From contig NZ_ABCP01000008.1 of assembly GCF_000170835.1 (NCBI RefSeq), forward strand, positions 1-64,000: DNA of 64,000 nt, given 5' to 3'. The position numbers and the translations under genes were made by a program. Of this stretch, positions 1-8,864 are shown one piece after another (positions within the stretch are counted from its first letter, which is position 1; each line of letters starts with the position of its first letter). The notes under the pieces were generated by a model. The model searched no databases. It was given only the letters and a program-made list of their open reading frames with translations, and had not been told where the DNA came from. The stretch comes from Marinobacter algicola DG893. GTDB taxonomy: Bacteria; Pseudomonadota; Gammaproteobacteria; Pseudomonadales; Oleiphilaceae.

Positions 1-1070
1 GTAGCAGCCACTTCCCAGATCGGATTCATCATGAACGTACTGCCGGCCTGAACCAGAGTAACGTTACCGATGCCGCGACGACCGTCACCAACACCGCCAA
101 CACCGGAGGTGGTGATGTTTTCAATGAAGCCTTCATCCAGCATCATCTTGGTGGCGCGGAAATCGCCTGCGAGTTCCTGGAATTCGCCCACATCGTTGTC
201 AGCGGGGTCATCGTCACCCGAGCCCCAGGCAACAAGCAGGTGCGGCTCGTGATTCGCCACCTTGGTAGACACCTCGGCATACAAAGCCTGACCTTTATAT
301 TTTTCACCCGTGACCGCTTCACCAAACTGCTGGTTGAACTCGAATTGGGCTTTTACGCCACCCAACTTGCCTTTCCAGCCAGCGGACACGTTATAGAGAT
401 CGCCAAAATCGTCACCGTCGGCGAGATCTGTGGTGGTCGCGCCACCTGCATCTTGCTGGGCCAGGGCCGTGGTTACATAAAAATCGTTCATGGAACCGGT
501 TACCCAGGTAAGCTGGCGGTCGTCGTCAAATGAATCGTCGTTTTCATCCAGGGTGAGCGTGCCCACTTCAGCGTTGAAGCCACCAAAGTCGTGCATGAGC
601 CGCGCCATGACAGAATCCTCGCGGTAGAAAAGCCGGGTCTTACCCTCCAGATCCGGGCGATACACACCGACGCGAGCACGTGAACTATCAGCTTTGTAGT
701 CAACGTAGGCTGAACGGACCTCGAGATCACCGCTACGGCCATCACGAACCCGGCGGCTACTTTCATCCTGCAAAGTGTCCAACTCCATTTCGAAATAGCC
801 GGACCAGTGATCACCCAGTTCTGCCCCAATACCGAACTCAACTTCGTTATCCCACTCATCTGTGTTGTCAGCACCGTCGGATGGGTCCTCGCGGTAGAAC
901 TCCTTTTCAATTTCGATAGCGGTGTGGGTGTAGAGTTTGAAGTTTTCCACGCCTGTATCGATGGCCACTTCTTTGCCGTCTTTTATTTCGTAAAGATCAA
1001 GTGCATGAGCTGCTGGCGCAGACGCCACCATCACAGCCAGCGCGATTGGAGTCATTTTTATCGATTTCAT
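1..1070 (-). CDS. Outer-membrane porin, 3' end cut by window edge
   Basis: This reading frame starts at an ATG ending at 1070 and is still open at base 1, so only about 356 codons are seen. An AAGGGG ribosome-binding site lies about 7 bases before the ATG. The first 23 residues form a typical signal peptide (MKSIKMTPIALAVMVASAPA, then AHA). The mature part is acidic, rich in alternating hydrophobic and polar stretches with aromatic residues, and has no hydrophobic helices, which fits a beta-barrel porin of the outer membrane. The substrate is unknown. It faces the same way as the catabolic genes that follow, so a role in uptake of that substrate is possible but is inference from position only. 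Confidence 0.75.
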   Translation of the reverse strand, partial: MKSIKMTPIALAVMVASAPAAHALDLYEIKDGKEVAIDTGVENFKLYTHTAIEIEKEFYREDPSDGADNTDEWDNEVEFGIGAELGDHWSGYFEMELDTLQDESSRRVRDGRSGDLEVRSAYVDYKADSSRARVGVYRPDLEGKTRLFYREDSVMARLMHDFGGFNAEVGTLTLDENDDSFDDDRQLTWVTGSMNDFYVTTALAQQDAGGATTTDLADGDDFGDLYNVSAGWKGKLGGVKAQFEFNQQFGEAVTGEKYKGQALYAEVSTKVANHEPHLLVAWGSGDDDPADNDVGEFQELAGDFRATKMMLDEGFIENITTSGVGGVGDGRRGIGNVTLVQAGSTFMMNPIWEVAA

Positions 1071-1439
1071 GTTAAAGCCCCTTCTTTTGTTTTAATTAGC
1101 TTCATTACTTGAGCATTGAATTGCTCATTCTCATTGCGACCAACACAGCACTCTTCAATCGCAAAACTCGGACAAACCCCAACTATTCACGCGCCATCTG
1201 GCAGCGAGTAAACAGCGTTAGGCGTTTTGGTTACGCTTACAGAAAATCTGACACTGGCTGCCTGAAAAGACGTTGGCAGCAAGACTACTGTTGTGGCAGG
1301 CAGAACCATTTCTGAAGACTTCAGCATGATGACTGCCTTATTTTTATAGTTATAAAAGCTTGCTGTTGTGGCCGGGGCGGTCGGCGTAGCCGAACCAACC
1401 CCTGTTTACACTGCGCTACTCTTTCAGCTTTCCAGTGGT
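1071..1439. other. Non-coding gap before the porin
   Basis: This stretch holds the promoter region of the porin gene and the 3' flank of the first cupin gene. It is AT-rich near 1080-1140 and 1320-1360. A GC-rich imperfect inverted repeat (GGTCGGC/GCCGAACC) lies near 1379-1397, just after the cupin stop on the minus strand. No T-run accompanies it, so a terminator is not certain. No gene with a convincing start and composition is seen. Confidence 0.5.
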
Positions 1440-2030
1440 TCAGTCCTCCGGTGGCACCCAAAGATCTTCGAAACCTTCAGCCGGCTCGAGCTGATCGAAC
1501 CAGTCGAAGCCGATCGCCTTCATCATTCGGCTGTTGATGACCACTACCCGAGCTTCGTTTTCAGGGTCAGAATTGAAACGTTTGTGGGCGCAGTAAGGTG
1601 GGATATAAATGAAATCACCAGGGCCCCATTCAAACTTCTTGGGCTCGGTTTCCCATTCCCAGACGAACGCTTCTTCACAGCGAAACTTGACGTCGTAGTG
1701 CAGGTCATAACCCTTGCCTTCAATCACAAACGCAACCTCCTCCGACAGGTGACGGCTGGTTCCGGTCGCTTTATTGGCGGCTATAAACTGCATGTAAATG
1801 TCGATGGCACATTCTTTGGTGTTCATGCCCTCATTAATGATGTGCTTGATGAGGCCGTCGGCGGAACGCTCCATCGGCATTTCACTGTGCTTTACAACGT
1901 TTTTGCGTTCCTGGTACTCCCGCCGGAATTCTTTGGATGCCTCAAGGGCCTTGGCGTAGAAGTCTGCGCTGATGTCTGAACGGGCGCGCTGGCGCTCGAT
2001 ATCAGAAACGAAAGGGGTATCTGTACTCAT
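1440..2030 (-). CDS. Cupin-domain protein A (putative dioxygenase subunit)
   Basis: A 196-residue single-cupin protein. The first cupin motif, around residues 94-107 (GTSRHLSEEVAFVIEGKG), keeps the first His and a Glu, but the usual second His is Ser. The second motif (GDFIYIPPYCAHKRFN) keeps its His and Asn. Small cupins of this kind bind Fe(II), Mn(II) or Zn(II) and include ring-cleaving dioxygenases of the gentisate and hydroxyanthranilate type. It is 36 bases downstream of a second cupin gene on the same strand, so the two are probably co-transcribed. The reaction is not known. The incomplete metal set suggests either a structural partner of the other cupin or an unusual metal site. Confidence 0.7.
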   Translation of the reverse strand: MSTDTPFVSDIERQRARSDISADFYAKALEASKEFRREYQERKNVVKHSEMPMERSADGLIKHIINEGMNTKECAIDIYMQFIAANKATGTSRHLSEEVAFVIEGKGYDLHYDVKFRCEEAFVWEWETEPKKFEWGPGDFIYIPPYCAHKRFNSDPENEARVVVINSRMMKAIGFDWFDQLEPAEGFEDLWVPPED

Positions 2031-2066
2031 TACACTTCCTCACAATATTGACGAGTGGATCCAGGC

Positions 2067-2624
2067 TTAAAGTGACGCTGGCGGGGTGTAGTCTTCCTGC
2101 CCTGGCACCGGCTCTTTCGGCGGAAACTCAACCACTTCCTGGAAAATCAAATGCATGAACAGGAACAGCGGCTTGGCTTTCATGATCAGGCAGATGGACT
2201 CGTTTTCGGTGTCATCAGAGAAGTGCTGGTGTACGCAGCCATTTTCCACAATCAACGCATCGCCCGCTTCCCAGTCGATCCGGCGACCGTCGTGAACGTC
2301 GTGACCCTTACCCTTCAGAACGAAAAACACCGCGCTGTTCATGTGTCCGTGACGCTGGCCATGGCCACCGGGCGCGAAGGCGTCCACGTGGGTTTCAATC
2401 GACTGAGCAATTTTGGCGGCCTGCGGATTAATGACTTTTTTGCCAAAGTTCTGGGGCCCACCTTTCCACTTCAGATCCTGAGTTGGATAGATGCGCGGCT
2501 GATTGAACAGCTCTGACATCAGCTCTCCGTATGTACCTTCAAGTGCGCGGACAAAAGTTCTCTTCTTTGTCCATCTCTCCCAGGAGACCTCTTGTTTTTG
2601 TTCTGTGCTTGTATCGCTCATCAC
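2067..2624 (-). CDS. Cupin-domain protein B (putative dioxygenase subunit)
   Basis: A 185-residue cupin. Motif 1 (GHGQRHGHMNSAVFFVLKG) keeps the HxH pair, but the canonical Glu is Ala. Motif 2 (GDALIVENGCVHQHF) keeps its His. This leaves a three-His set, as in some Fe(II) cupin dioxygenases. The start has a purine-rich ribosome site (GGAGTAAGTG) close upstream. The gene leads a two-cupin transcript with the 196-residue cupin. An operator-like inverted repeat lies about 70 bases upstream. Together with LigJ and LigK in the same block, a C-C bond-cleaving or decarboxylating dioxygenase function is plausible, but no substrate can be named from the sequence. Confidence 0.7.
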   Translation of the reverse strand: MMSDTSTEQKQEVSWERWTKKRTFVRALEGTYGELMSELFNQPRIYPTQDLKWKGGPQNFGKKVINPQAAKIAQSIETHVDAFAPGGHGQRHGHMNSAVFFVLKGKGHDVHDGRRIDWEAGDALIVENGCVHQHFSDDTENESICLIMKAKPLFLFMHLIFQEVVEFPPKEPVPGQEDYTPPASL

Positions 2625-3059
2625 TTACTCCTTCGTCTCTACTCGGTTTGGGCGCGCCGTCAGCAACGGAAAATAAAGCACGCTACATCTAACGGTACAA
2701 CGTTCCACATAACAGAACAAGGTCTAGCGACCCATTAGTTTGGTTAAAAAGCAACCTGCTCAACAACCATTTCAGAACAACTTCGGCCGCTGAATCATTT
2801 GATCCTTCTGCCATCGGCCAAAAGTCGTTATGAAGTCTTAATCTCAATATCGGATACGAGCTTCGGCATGTAAATTGACGATTTGTTGTTTTCCTATTCC
2901 GAAAACGGAATGCAATAACGAGCAGACAGGAACGCTTGCTGATCGCGTCAAAATCAGTAAAAAAGGGTCTTGTGGAAGGGCACAGAGAAGGTGGGCGCAG
3001 CTAAGAACGCTGCACCCTGTTATTTTTGCGCTGGCAAGGCTTGGTCGTGCCCTGACCGT
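2625..3059. other. Non-coding promoter region upstream of the cupin pair
   Basis: A 435-base gap between the cupin pair and the end of the hydrolase operon. It carries an operator-like repeat at 2692-2718 and otherwise AT-rich sequence with no convincing gene. Short open frames here have no ribosome site and no family resemblance. Confidence 0.55.
2692..2718. promoter_or_regulatory. Candidate operator, GTTCC-N7-AGAAC type
   Basis: The segment contains ACGGTAC-AAC-GTTCCAC overlapping GTTCC-N7-AGAAC. The same GTTCC-N7-RGAAC arrangement occurs at 8807-8823, and an ACGGAAC-N3-GTTCCGT palindrome occurs at 9180-9196. Repeats of this form resemble operators of IclR-family regulators, but no IclR gene is in the window, so the cognate protein is unknown. 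Confidence 0.4.
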
Positions 3060-3914
3060 CTATGCAGGCACCTTACCCAGGAACTCAAGAATACGGGCGG
3101 GAGCGGTTTCCTCCGTTTGCTGATCCGGTAAAACATCCCAATATTCAGCACCGCTACAGCACTCTTCCAGGTATCGGGCAGCAGACATTGAATGCGCCGC
3201 ATCCCGGCCGGGAATGATCAGTGTTGGGATATTCAGTTGCATCAGATCTTCGGGCTCAGCCCCTGGAGCCGTATCGCGATCAACCAGAGTGCGAGCCAGG
3301 CCGGCAATGACCAGCTTGTAGTTGGCAAGGTCATGCTTGGCGTAGTGGTCTGCAAAGTCGTCGTCACGGCGGATCACCGGCCCCCAGGGCCCTATCCTGG
3401 GGTCCTTGCCAAAGCCGTCAGTGGTCGTGCGGGCCAGCTTGACCACACCGTCCAGGCCGTGCTCTTCCACATAGGCCAGATGAATCGAGAACCGTCGACT
3501 GGCGTTCATCCGGAAACCAGCGCCGCCTACAGGCCAGTACTGCACCATGCTCAAAACCATCTCCGGGTGCATCGTTGCGAAAGCCGCCACAGGGCAGCAG
3601 CCCATGCAGCCACCCATCAGGTGCGCCGCTTTATAGCCAAGATGGTCCAGCAGCCCTTTGCCCTGGGCTACATAATCGGCCCAGGTAATTCGCTGAACGC
3701 GCCCACCGGATTTTCCGGTTTCACGTCGGTCAAAAATTATACAGCTATAGCTGGCTGGCAAATGATCGAGCAGTTTGATTTTGGCGTAGACGCCCAAATT
3801 TGACCATTTGTCCATCGAGGCATCGAAGCCGCCGGGCGCAAACATCAACAACGGCGGACCGCTACCAATCACATCGTACTCTGTCTTTATTCCATCAATC
3901 ACAACAGAAGGCAT
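3060..3914 (-). CDS. Alpha/beta hydrolase with Cys nucleophile
   Basis: A 284-residue alpha/beta-hydrolase fold protein. The oxyanion region is near residues 20-30 (PLLMFAPGGF), followed by FDRRETGKSGG at about 61-71. The nucleophile elbow is GGCMGC near residues 101-106, so the usual GxSxG serine is Cys103. Cys nucleophiles are known in dienelactone hydrolases and a few C-C hydrolases. The family otherwise includes lactone, C-C bond and formamide hydrolases of ring-cleavage pathways. The gene lies 9 bases after the PanB-like gene and is the last of a six-gene minus-strand run ending in LigJ/LigK chemistry. It likely opens a lactone or cleaves a ring-fission product. The substrate is not determined. 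Confidence 0.75.
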   Translation of the reverse strand: MPSVVIDGIKTEYDVIGSGPPLLMFAPGGFDASMDKWSNLGVYAKIKLLDHLPASYSCIIFDRRETGKSGGRVQRITWADYVAQGKGLLDHLGYKAAHLMGGCMGCCPVAAFATMHPEMVLSMVQYWPVGGAGFRMNASRRFSIHLAYVEEHGLDGVVKLARTTTDGFGKDPRIGPWGPVIRRDDDFADHYAKHDLANYKLVIAGLARTLVDRDTAPGAEPEDLMQLNIPTLIIPGRDAAHSMSAARYLEECCSGAEYWDVLPDQQTEETAPARILEFLGKVPA

Positions 3915-3923
3915 ATCGAACCC

Positions 3924-4751
3924 CTATTTGTTAACCGGTGGTGCACCTTTAATTTGTCGAGCGGCCTTAACGTCCTCGCTGAAAGCGGAAATGGCGTCAT
4001 AGGTTATCTGCGCTACGTTTGCGTAGGTCTCAATGTCATCATCCAGGTGTTTGGCGGAGTATCCAATCGCGGCATGGCCCATGCGCACACGCCCATCAAG
4101 CCAGGGCCCTCCGCCAAATCCACCAATCACCGGAATATCCACGGCATCGGTTGCGGCCGGTCCCACAACCGGGCCAGAGTTGGTAAAATCAAGCAATACA
4201 GCGCCCGCCTTCTCAAGCATTCTGGCTTCTTCGACCAGGCGCTCTTTCATGGCTTCGGGCACCTGGGCACCGGCCTTCGACATTGCGGAATACTCCATTC
4301 CGTACTGCAATGCGGTCTGAGGGGTAATGCCGAACTGCGCCCAAACCGGAATACCGGCGCGGGTCAGGGCGGTTACCGCTTCTGGAAAATCGGCGGCGCC
4401 ATCCAGCTTGATCATGTCCACGCCCGCCTCTTTAACCAGGCGAATCGCAGCCCGCACTGCGGCATCAACTCCCTCCTGCAGAGGTCCATAGGGGAAATCG
4501 ACACTGACCAGCGCCCGTTTGGTGCCACGGCGAACCGCCTGAGCCACGGTCACCATCTGATCCATCGTCACCTCCAGTGGATTGGGCTGGCCCCAGAGGT
4601 TAATGCCCACGGTGTCACCGACAGACAGAATATCCACGCCCACCCGGTCCACGATTTTGGCCATCTGGTAATCCCAGGCCACGATACCCACTATCTTTTC
4701 TCCCGCTTTCTTCTTTTGCTGAAGCATCGGGATGGTCACTTTATCGCTCAT
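3924..4751 (-). CDS. PanB-fold protein (ketopantoate hydroxymethyltransferase-like)
   Basis: A 275-residue TIM-barrel protein clearly related to PanB. VGDTVG matches the metal-binding VGDSLG, VDFPYG matches ADLPF, QFGITPQ matches HIGLTPQ, and VIGGFGGG with a following DGRV matches the PanB C-terminal glycine loop. It departs at key places: the PanB Glu of KIEGG is Asp (KLDGA), and the catalytic Glu segment (LVLEC) reads LLDFTN. It sits between LigJ and the alpha/beta hydrolase, not with pantothenate genes. It is therefore probably a catabolic aldolase or lyase of the PanB/PEP-mutase superfamily rather than a pantothenate enzyme. The reaction is unknown. Confidence 0.75.
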   Translation of the reverse strand: MSDKVTIPMLQQKKKAGEKIVGIVAWDYQMAKIVDRVGVDILSVGDTVGINLWGQPNPLEVTMDQMVTVAQAVRRGTKRALVSVDFPYGPLQEGVDAAVRAAIRLVKEAGVDMIKLDGAADFPEAVTALTRAGIPVWAQFGITPQTALQYGMEYSAMSKAGAQVPEAMKERLVEEARMLEKAGAVLLDFTNSGPVVGPAATDAVDIPVIGGFGGGPWLDGRVRMGHAAIGYSAKHLDDDIETYANVAQITYDAISAFSEDVKAARQIKGAPPVNK

Positions 4752-4783
4752 ATCAGTTCCTCTGAAATCGTGTCTGGTGGGGG

Positions 4784-5806
4784 TTACAGGCCCTTCGCTT
4801 TCAGGGCAGCGTCCAATCGCGGATACACCCGGCGAACGTTGCCTTCAAAGACCTTTTTCCAGTCTGCATCGGACAAATCCAGCGCATCGATATAGCGCTT
4901 GGTGTCGTCAAAATAGTGCCCTGTTTCCGGGTCAATGCCTTTCACCGCACCGAACATCTCAGAGGCAAACAGAATGTTGTCGACGTCAATGACCTTGAAC
5001 AGCAGTTCAATACCCGGCTTGTGATACACACAGGTGTCAAAAAACACATTGCGCATGATGTGCTCGGTCAGCGGCGGACGATTCAACATATCCGCCAGCC
5101 CCCGGTATCGGCCCCAATGGTAAGGCACCGCGCCGCCGCCATGGGGAATAATCAGGCGCAAATCCGGGAAGTCCTTGAACAGGTCGCCCTGGAGAAATTG
5201 CATGAATGCGGTGGTGTCGGCATTCAGGTAATGGGCACCCGTGGCGTGAAAGTTGGGGTTGCAGGACCCAGACACGTGAATCATGGCCGGAACGTCCAGC
5301 TCCACCAGCTTTTCAAAGAACGGGTACCAGGCCTTATCGGTCAAAGGCGGGCCACTCCAGTGGCCGCCTGACGGGTCCGGGTTCAGGTTACAGCCCACCA
5401 TCCCCAGTTCCAGCACGCAGCGTTCAAGTTCTTCGATGGAGTTCTTGATTGGCACATTGACCGACTGCGGTAACTGGCATACCCCAATAAAATTGTCTGG
5501 GAACAGCGAGGTAACACGATGAATAAGATCGTTATTGATTCGTGTCCATACCTTGGACACGTCTTCATCGCCCACGTGATGGGCCATGGCCGACGCTTTG
5601 GGGGAAAAAATGGTCATGTCGGCGCCACGCTCACGCAGCGCTTTCAACTGGTTGTTCTCGATGGACTCGCGGATTTCATCATCCGAAATATGCGCCAGAT
5701 CGGGCTTTGGATTCGACGGATCCTTGAAATGGGCAATTTGAGCGTCGCGATAATCCTGAAGCTGCTGGGGCGCTGTTGTGTAATGGCCGTGGCAATCGAT
5801 GATCAT
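4784..5806 (-). CDS. ligJ: 4-oxalomesaconate hydratase (amidohydrolase superfamily)
   Basis: A 340-residue metal-dependent amidohydrolase-fold protein. It matches LigJ along its length: the N-terminal MIIDCHGHYTTAP with the HxH metal pair, the segment NLNPDPSGGHW, GAHYLNADTTAFMQF, IPHGGGAVPYHWGR, and the C-terminal GNVRRVYPRLDAALKAKG. LigJ hydrates 4-oxalomesaconate to 4-carboxy-4-hydroxy-2-oxoadipate in the protocatechuate 4,5-cleavage and gallate pathways, in the cytoplasm. The next gene upstream on the strand is the matching aldolase, 34 bases away, so the assignment is supported by context. Confidence 0.9.
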   Translation of the reverse strand: MIIDCHGHYTTAPQQLQDYRDAQIAHFKDPSNPKPDLAHISDDEIRESIENNQLKALRERGADMTIFSPKASAMAHHVGDEDVSKVWTRINNDLIHRVTSLFPDNFIGVCQLPQSVNVPIKNSIEELERCVLELGMVGCNLNPDPSGGHWSGPPLTDKAWYPFFEKLVELDVPAMIHVSGSCNPNFHATGAHYLNADTTAFMQFLQGDLFKDFPDLRLIIPHGGGAVPYHWGRYRGLADMLNRPPLTEHIMRNVFFDTCVYHKPGIELLFKVIDVDNILFASEMFGAVKGIDPETGHYFDDTKRYIDALDLSDADWKKVFEGNVRRVYPRLDAALKAKGL

Positions 5807-5840
5807 TCAGTGTGTCCTCTTCTCGGTCGGGGAATCCCCG

Positions 5841-6527
5841 TCAATCTTTCGGTGCGCGATCAAGGTAAACCAAGCCTTCTTCTTTTAACCTCGGGCGCAT
5901 GTTGTTCATGTCCAGACCCAATTCGCCCGCGGCGTATCGACGGCGTATCTCGGCCTCTTTTTCTTCCCGCGCTTTGGATCTGGCAAGCACCTCCGATGCT
6001 TCCGCCCGGGCGACGACCACCACTCCGTCATCGTCGGCAACAATGACATCACCCGGGTTGATCAGCTGTCCGCCACAGACCACCGGAATATTCACGCTGC
6101 CCAGGGTTTCTTTTACGGTGCCCTGCGCCGAAATACATTTTGACCAGACCGGGAAACCCATTTTCTTCAGGTCGGCGATATCGCGGCAGCCACCGTCCAG
6201 AATCAGGCCTTTCACCCCCCGCACTTGCAGAAGTGTGGCAAGCAGGTCACCAAAATAACCCGCATCGGAGTAGGACGTTGGCGCAACGACCATGATGTCT
6301 CCCGGCTGGCATTGCTCGGCGGCAACGTGGATCATCCAGTTGTCGCAGGGAGCAACCGAAACCGTGACCGCGGGGCCGGAGATGTGCGCGCCGGAATAGA
6401 TCGGATTCATGTAAGGTGCGAGAAGCCCTTTGCGACCCTGGGCTTCATGGACCGTTGCTACGCCGTATTCGGCAAAGGCAGGCGCTTCTTCGGCCCGGTC
6501 GATGTTCTGAATCACTACGTTCTTCAC
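5841..6527 (-). CDS. ligK: 4-carboxy-4-hydroxy-2-oxoadipate aldolase
   Basis: A 228-residue class II aldolase of the RraA/LigK/HMG-CHA family. It shows the signature [19 protein letters not shown] (residues near 115-133), with the Arg and Asp that bind pyruvate and the divalent metal, followed by [12 protein letters not shown]. It splits 4-carboxy-4-hydroxy-2-oxoadipate into pyruvate and oxaloacetate. The start is a GTG with GGAGA about 7 bases before it. Downstream, LigJ makes its substrate. Plain RraA regulators lack this pathway context, which makes LigK the better call. Confidence 0.87.
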   Translation of the reverse strand: MKNVVIQNIDRAEEAPAFAEYGVATVHEAQGRKGLLAPYMNPIYSGAHISGPAVTVSVAPCDNWMIHVAAEQCQPGDIMVVAPTSYSDAGYFGDLLATLLQVRGVKGLILDGGCRDIADLKKMGFPVWSKCISAQGTVKETLGSVNIPVVCGGQLINPGDVIVADDDGVVVVARAEASEVLARSKAREEKEAEIRRRYAAGELGLDMNNMRPRLKEEGLVYLDRAPKD

Positions 6528-6562
6528 AGTATTTTCTCCAATGGCTCGTCGATCTGACTCAA

Positions 6563-7609
6563 CTAATCCTCGGCGCAGCCCAACAGGCCAGCGCGCAATT
6601 CGGCGTGATTGAGGTTTCGCCCAATGAACACCATCTGACTTCTTCGCTCCTCGTCCGGAGCCCAGGGACGCTGAAAGTCACCCTCGACCATCATGTGCAC
6701 CGCCTGGAAAACCAGTCGGCGATCATCTCCGGCGGCGTTCACAATACCCTTTGCTCGCAGGATGTCCTGGCCGTTCTCCGCCAGGTAATCATTCAGCCAG
6801 TCGGACAATCGCTGGGCGTCCATGGGGCGATCGCTTTCGATCACCAGGCTGGTCACCGACGAATCGTGGGTATGGTCGTGGCCATCGTGACCGTCGTGAC
6901 TCTCGCCGTGCGCACCGTGCGCGCAGTGCTCGTCGTGCACATGACCCGGCTCACCATGACCGGGGTTCAGAAACCCCGATTCAAGCCGGGTGATCCGCTC
7001 CAGGTCGAAGCTACCTTTGCCAAGCAGATTCTCGAGCGGCACATCGGCCCGGTCGGCGCGATAGATCGGGGCAAACGGATTGATGGCTCGCAACGCTTGC
7101 TCAATGCTTACCAGTTCCTGGGCGGACACCAGACTGACCTTGTTAAGAACGATCTGGTCAGCAAAGGCGAGTTGCTCTTCCGCTTCAAAACTCTGCTTCA
7201 AGGTAGGCTGTATATGCTTGGCGTCGACAACCGTGGTAATGCTGTCCAGGGCCAGACGATCCTGTAGATTGGTATCGACAAAGAAGGTCTGAGCGACTGG
7301 GCCCGGGTCTGCCAGGCCAGTCGTTTCAATAATAATCGCGTCAAACTGCTCCGAGCGTTCAAGCAGGGAATACAGAGTTCGGATGAGGTCTCCCCTGACG
7401 GTGCAGCAGACGCAGCCGTTGTTCATTTCGAACAGCTCTTCGTCTGAGGAGAGTACAAGGTCGATATCGATACCGACCTCGCCAAACTCATTGACGATCA
7501 CGGCGTAACGCTTGCCGTGATCACCGGTCAGGATGCGATTCAGCAAGGTGGTCTTGCCTGCCCCCAGAAAACCGGTGAGCAAAGTCACCGGGATACGCTC
7601 ACTGTACAT
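6563..7609 (-). CDS. CobW/G3E-family metallochaperone GTPase
   Basis: A G3E P-loop GTPase of about 348 residues. It has Walker [16 protein letters not shown], the metal-binding GCVCC motif ([13 protein letters not shown]), Walker-type ETTGLADP and the base-recognition NKVSLV. A long His/Asp-rich linker ([15 protein letters not shown] and on) before the C-terminal CobW_C domain probably binds zinc or another metal. ATG at 7609 has AAGGG 4 bases before it. A GTG at 7627 that overlaps the preceding stop is an alternative start. The family inserts metals into target enzymes. The likely clients here are the neighbouring zinc alcohol dehydrogenase or the cupins. Confidence 0.85.
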   Translation of the reverse strand: MYSERIPVTLLTGFLGAGKTTLLNRILTGDHGKRYAVIVNEFGEVGIDIDLVLSSDEELFEMNNGCVCCTVRGDLIRTLYSLLERSEQFDAIIIETTGLADPGPVAQTFFVDTNLQDRLALDSITTVVDAKHIQPTLKQSFEAEEQLAFADQIVLNKVSLVSAQELVSIEQALRAINPFAPIYRADRADVPLENLLGKGSFDLERITRLESGFLNPGHGEPGHVHDEHCAHGAHGESHDGHDGHDHTHDSSVTSLVIESDRPMDAQRLSDWLNDYLAENGQDILRAKGIVNAAGDDRRLVFQAVHMMVEGDFQRPWAPDEERRSQMVFIGRNLNHAELRAGLLGCAED

Positions 7610-7623
7610 CGGCCCTTCTGCGC

Positions 7624-8733
7624 TCACTTCCAGGGCATCAGTGAAACGTGAACGACGCCTTCCTCGCCCTTGCCCGCAACGGCGTTGATCGCTTTGTCCG
7701 TATCCTCCAGCCCGAAACGGTGGGTTGTGAGCAAGTGCAGCGGAAAGCGGTCAGACGCCAGTTGTTCCAGTGCCAACTCGCAAGAGCGATAGTTATGGCC
7801 CCGGGCCGACTTGATGGTGATGTACTTGGTAGCCACCTTGCCCAATGGGAAGTTCGGGAAGTCAGCCATCTCACCTTGAATCAGTAAGGTGCCACCCTTC
7901 CGCTTCAGCGCTTCGATACCCAGCATGACCGGGATGGTGCCAGCACCCGCGGTGCAGTCCAGCGCCACATCAACGCCTTTATCGTTGGTGATTTCCTTGA
8001 TGCGCGCGAGCGGGTCTTCCTCATCGACTACGATGGTGTAATCGGCACCGAGTTTCAGCGCGGTTTCCAGACGCGCTTTGTCCCGTGATGTTCCGGTGAT
8101 GATAATCAGTGAAGCACCGGCCTGCTTACAGGCAACCACCTGCGATAGCCCCTGCTGCCCCGGCCCCTGGATCAGAACGCTGGAGTTGTACCCCACCTCA
8201 CAGTCAAACAGTGCCCACTGAATGCCGTTGGCCATGGGCGTGACAATGCCGGCAAGTTCCGGTGATACACCGTCCGGCACCTTGTGAATGACCGCATTCC
8301 AGGGCAAGTACATGTATTCGGCAAAACCACCCCACAAGTACGGCGCACGCTCGGCTGAGGTATAGCCGTAGCGGATGGCATCGGGGTTGCCGCGCCAGTC
8401 AGTAGCCGGGCATAGTCGGTATTCGCCCGCATGACACCATTCACACTGGAAGCAGGGCACGTAATGCTCAACAAACACCAGGTCACCCTCTTTCACGCCC
8501 TTACGCGCCATAAACTGGCTTCCAGCATTGGTGATATACCCAATGTTTTCATGGCCCATAATGACGGCATCGTCGGACGGCGGCTTGCCATAAAGTTTAA
8601 CGTCGGTGCCGCAGATGCCCGCGACCTCCACCTTCATAAGAGCCGCGTCTTCCGGCACGTCCGGCATCGGGTATTCACGAATTTCGGTCTTGTTCGCAGC
8701 AGTGCGGACAGCGGCCCGTACTTTATTTGTCAT
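7624..8733 (-). CDS. Zinc-dependent alcohol dehydrogenase (MDR family)
   Basis: A 369-residue medium-chain dehydrogenase. It shows the catalytic-zinc GICGTD and GHE motifs, a structural-zinc loop with four cysteines ([17 protein letters not shown]), and a nucleotide-binding segment near [11 protein letters not shown]. The GxGxxG motif is slightly degenerate (GPGQQG). It oxidises an alcohol or reduces an aldehyde or semialdehyde with NAD(P). It is first in the minus-strand run ADH-CobW-LigK-LigJ-PanB-like-hydrolase, and its stop lies within 15-20 bases of the next start. The substrate is unknown. The gene start is preceded by GGAGAACC on the minus strand. Confidence 0.83.
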   Translation of the reverse strand: MTNKVRAAVRTAANKTEIREYPMPDVPEDAALMKVEVAGICGTDVKLYGKPPSDDAVIMGHENIGYITNAGSQFMARKGVKEGDLVFVEHYVPCFQCEWCHAGEYRLCPATDWRGNPDAIRYGYTSAERAPYLWGGFAEYMYLPWNAVIHKVPDGVSPELAGIVTPMANGIQWALFDCEVGYNSSVLIQGPGQQGLSQVVACKQAGASLIIITGTSRDKARLETALKLGADYTIVVDEEDPLARIKEITNDKGVDVALDCTAGAGTIPVMLGIEALKRKGGTLLIQGEMADFPNFPLGKVATKYITIKSARGHNYRSCELALEQLASDRFPLHLLTTHRFGLEDTDKAINAVAGKGEEGVVHVSLMPWK

Positions 8734-8806
8734 TATGGTTCTCCGTTTATTTCAGCAAAGGCGATTGGGGTAGCATACCAAGCGATCTTTATTCTTGCAA
8801 AACAAT

Positions 8807-8823
8807 GTTCCGTATACAGGAAC
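8807..8823. promoter_or_regulatory. Candidate operator in divergent promoter, GTTCC-N7-GGAAC
   Basis: A perfect 5+5 inverted repeat, GTTCC GTATACA GGAAC, between the alcohol dehydrogenase (minus) and the 99-residue Cys protein (plus). It lies about 42 bases before the latter's ATG and about 75 before the former's. It shares its architecture with the site at 2692-2718. An IclR-type regulator would suit the pattern; this is inference. Confidence 0.5.
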
Positions 8824-8864
8824 GTTATGATAGAACTGTATTAACGCACCAAGGAGCCATTCGC

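Noticed and set aside
1368..1979. Long plus-strand frame of 203 codons
   Set aside because: It lies opposite the cupin A gene, has no ribosome site or family resemblance, and reflects the codon bias of the real gene.
3954..4895. Long plus-strand frame of 313 codons
   Set aside because: It is antisense to the PanB-like gene and LigJ, with His/Gly-rich composition typical of shadow frames.
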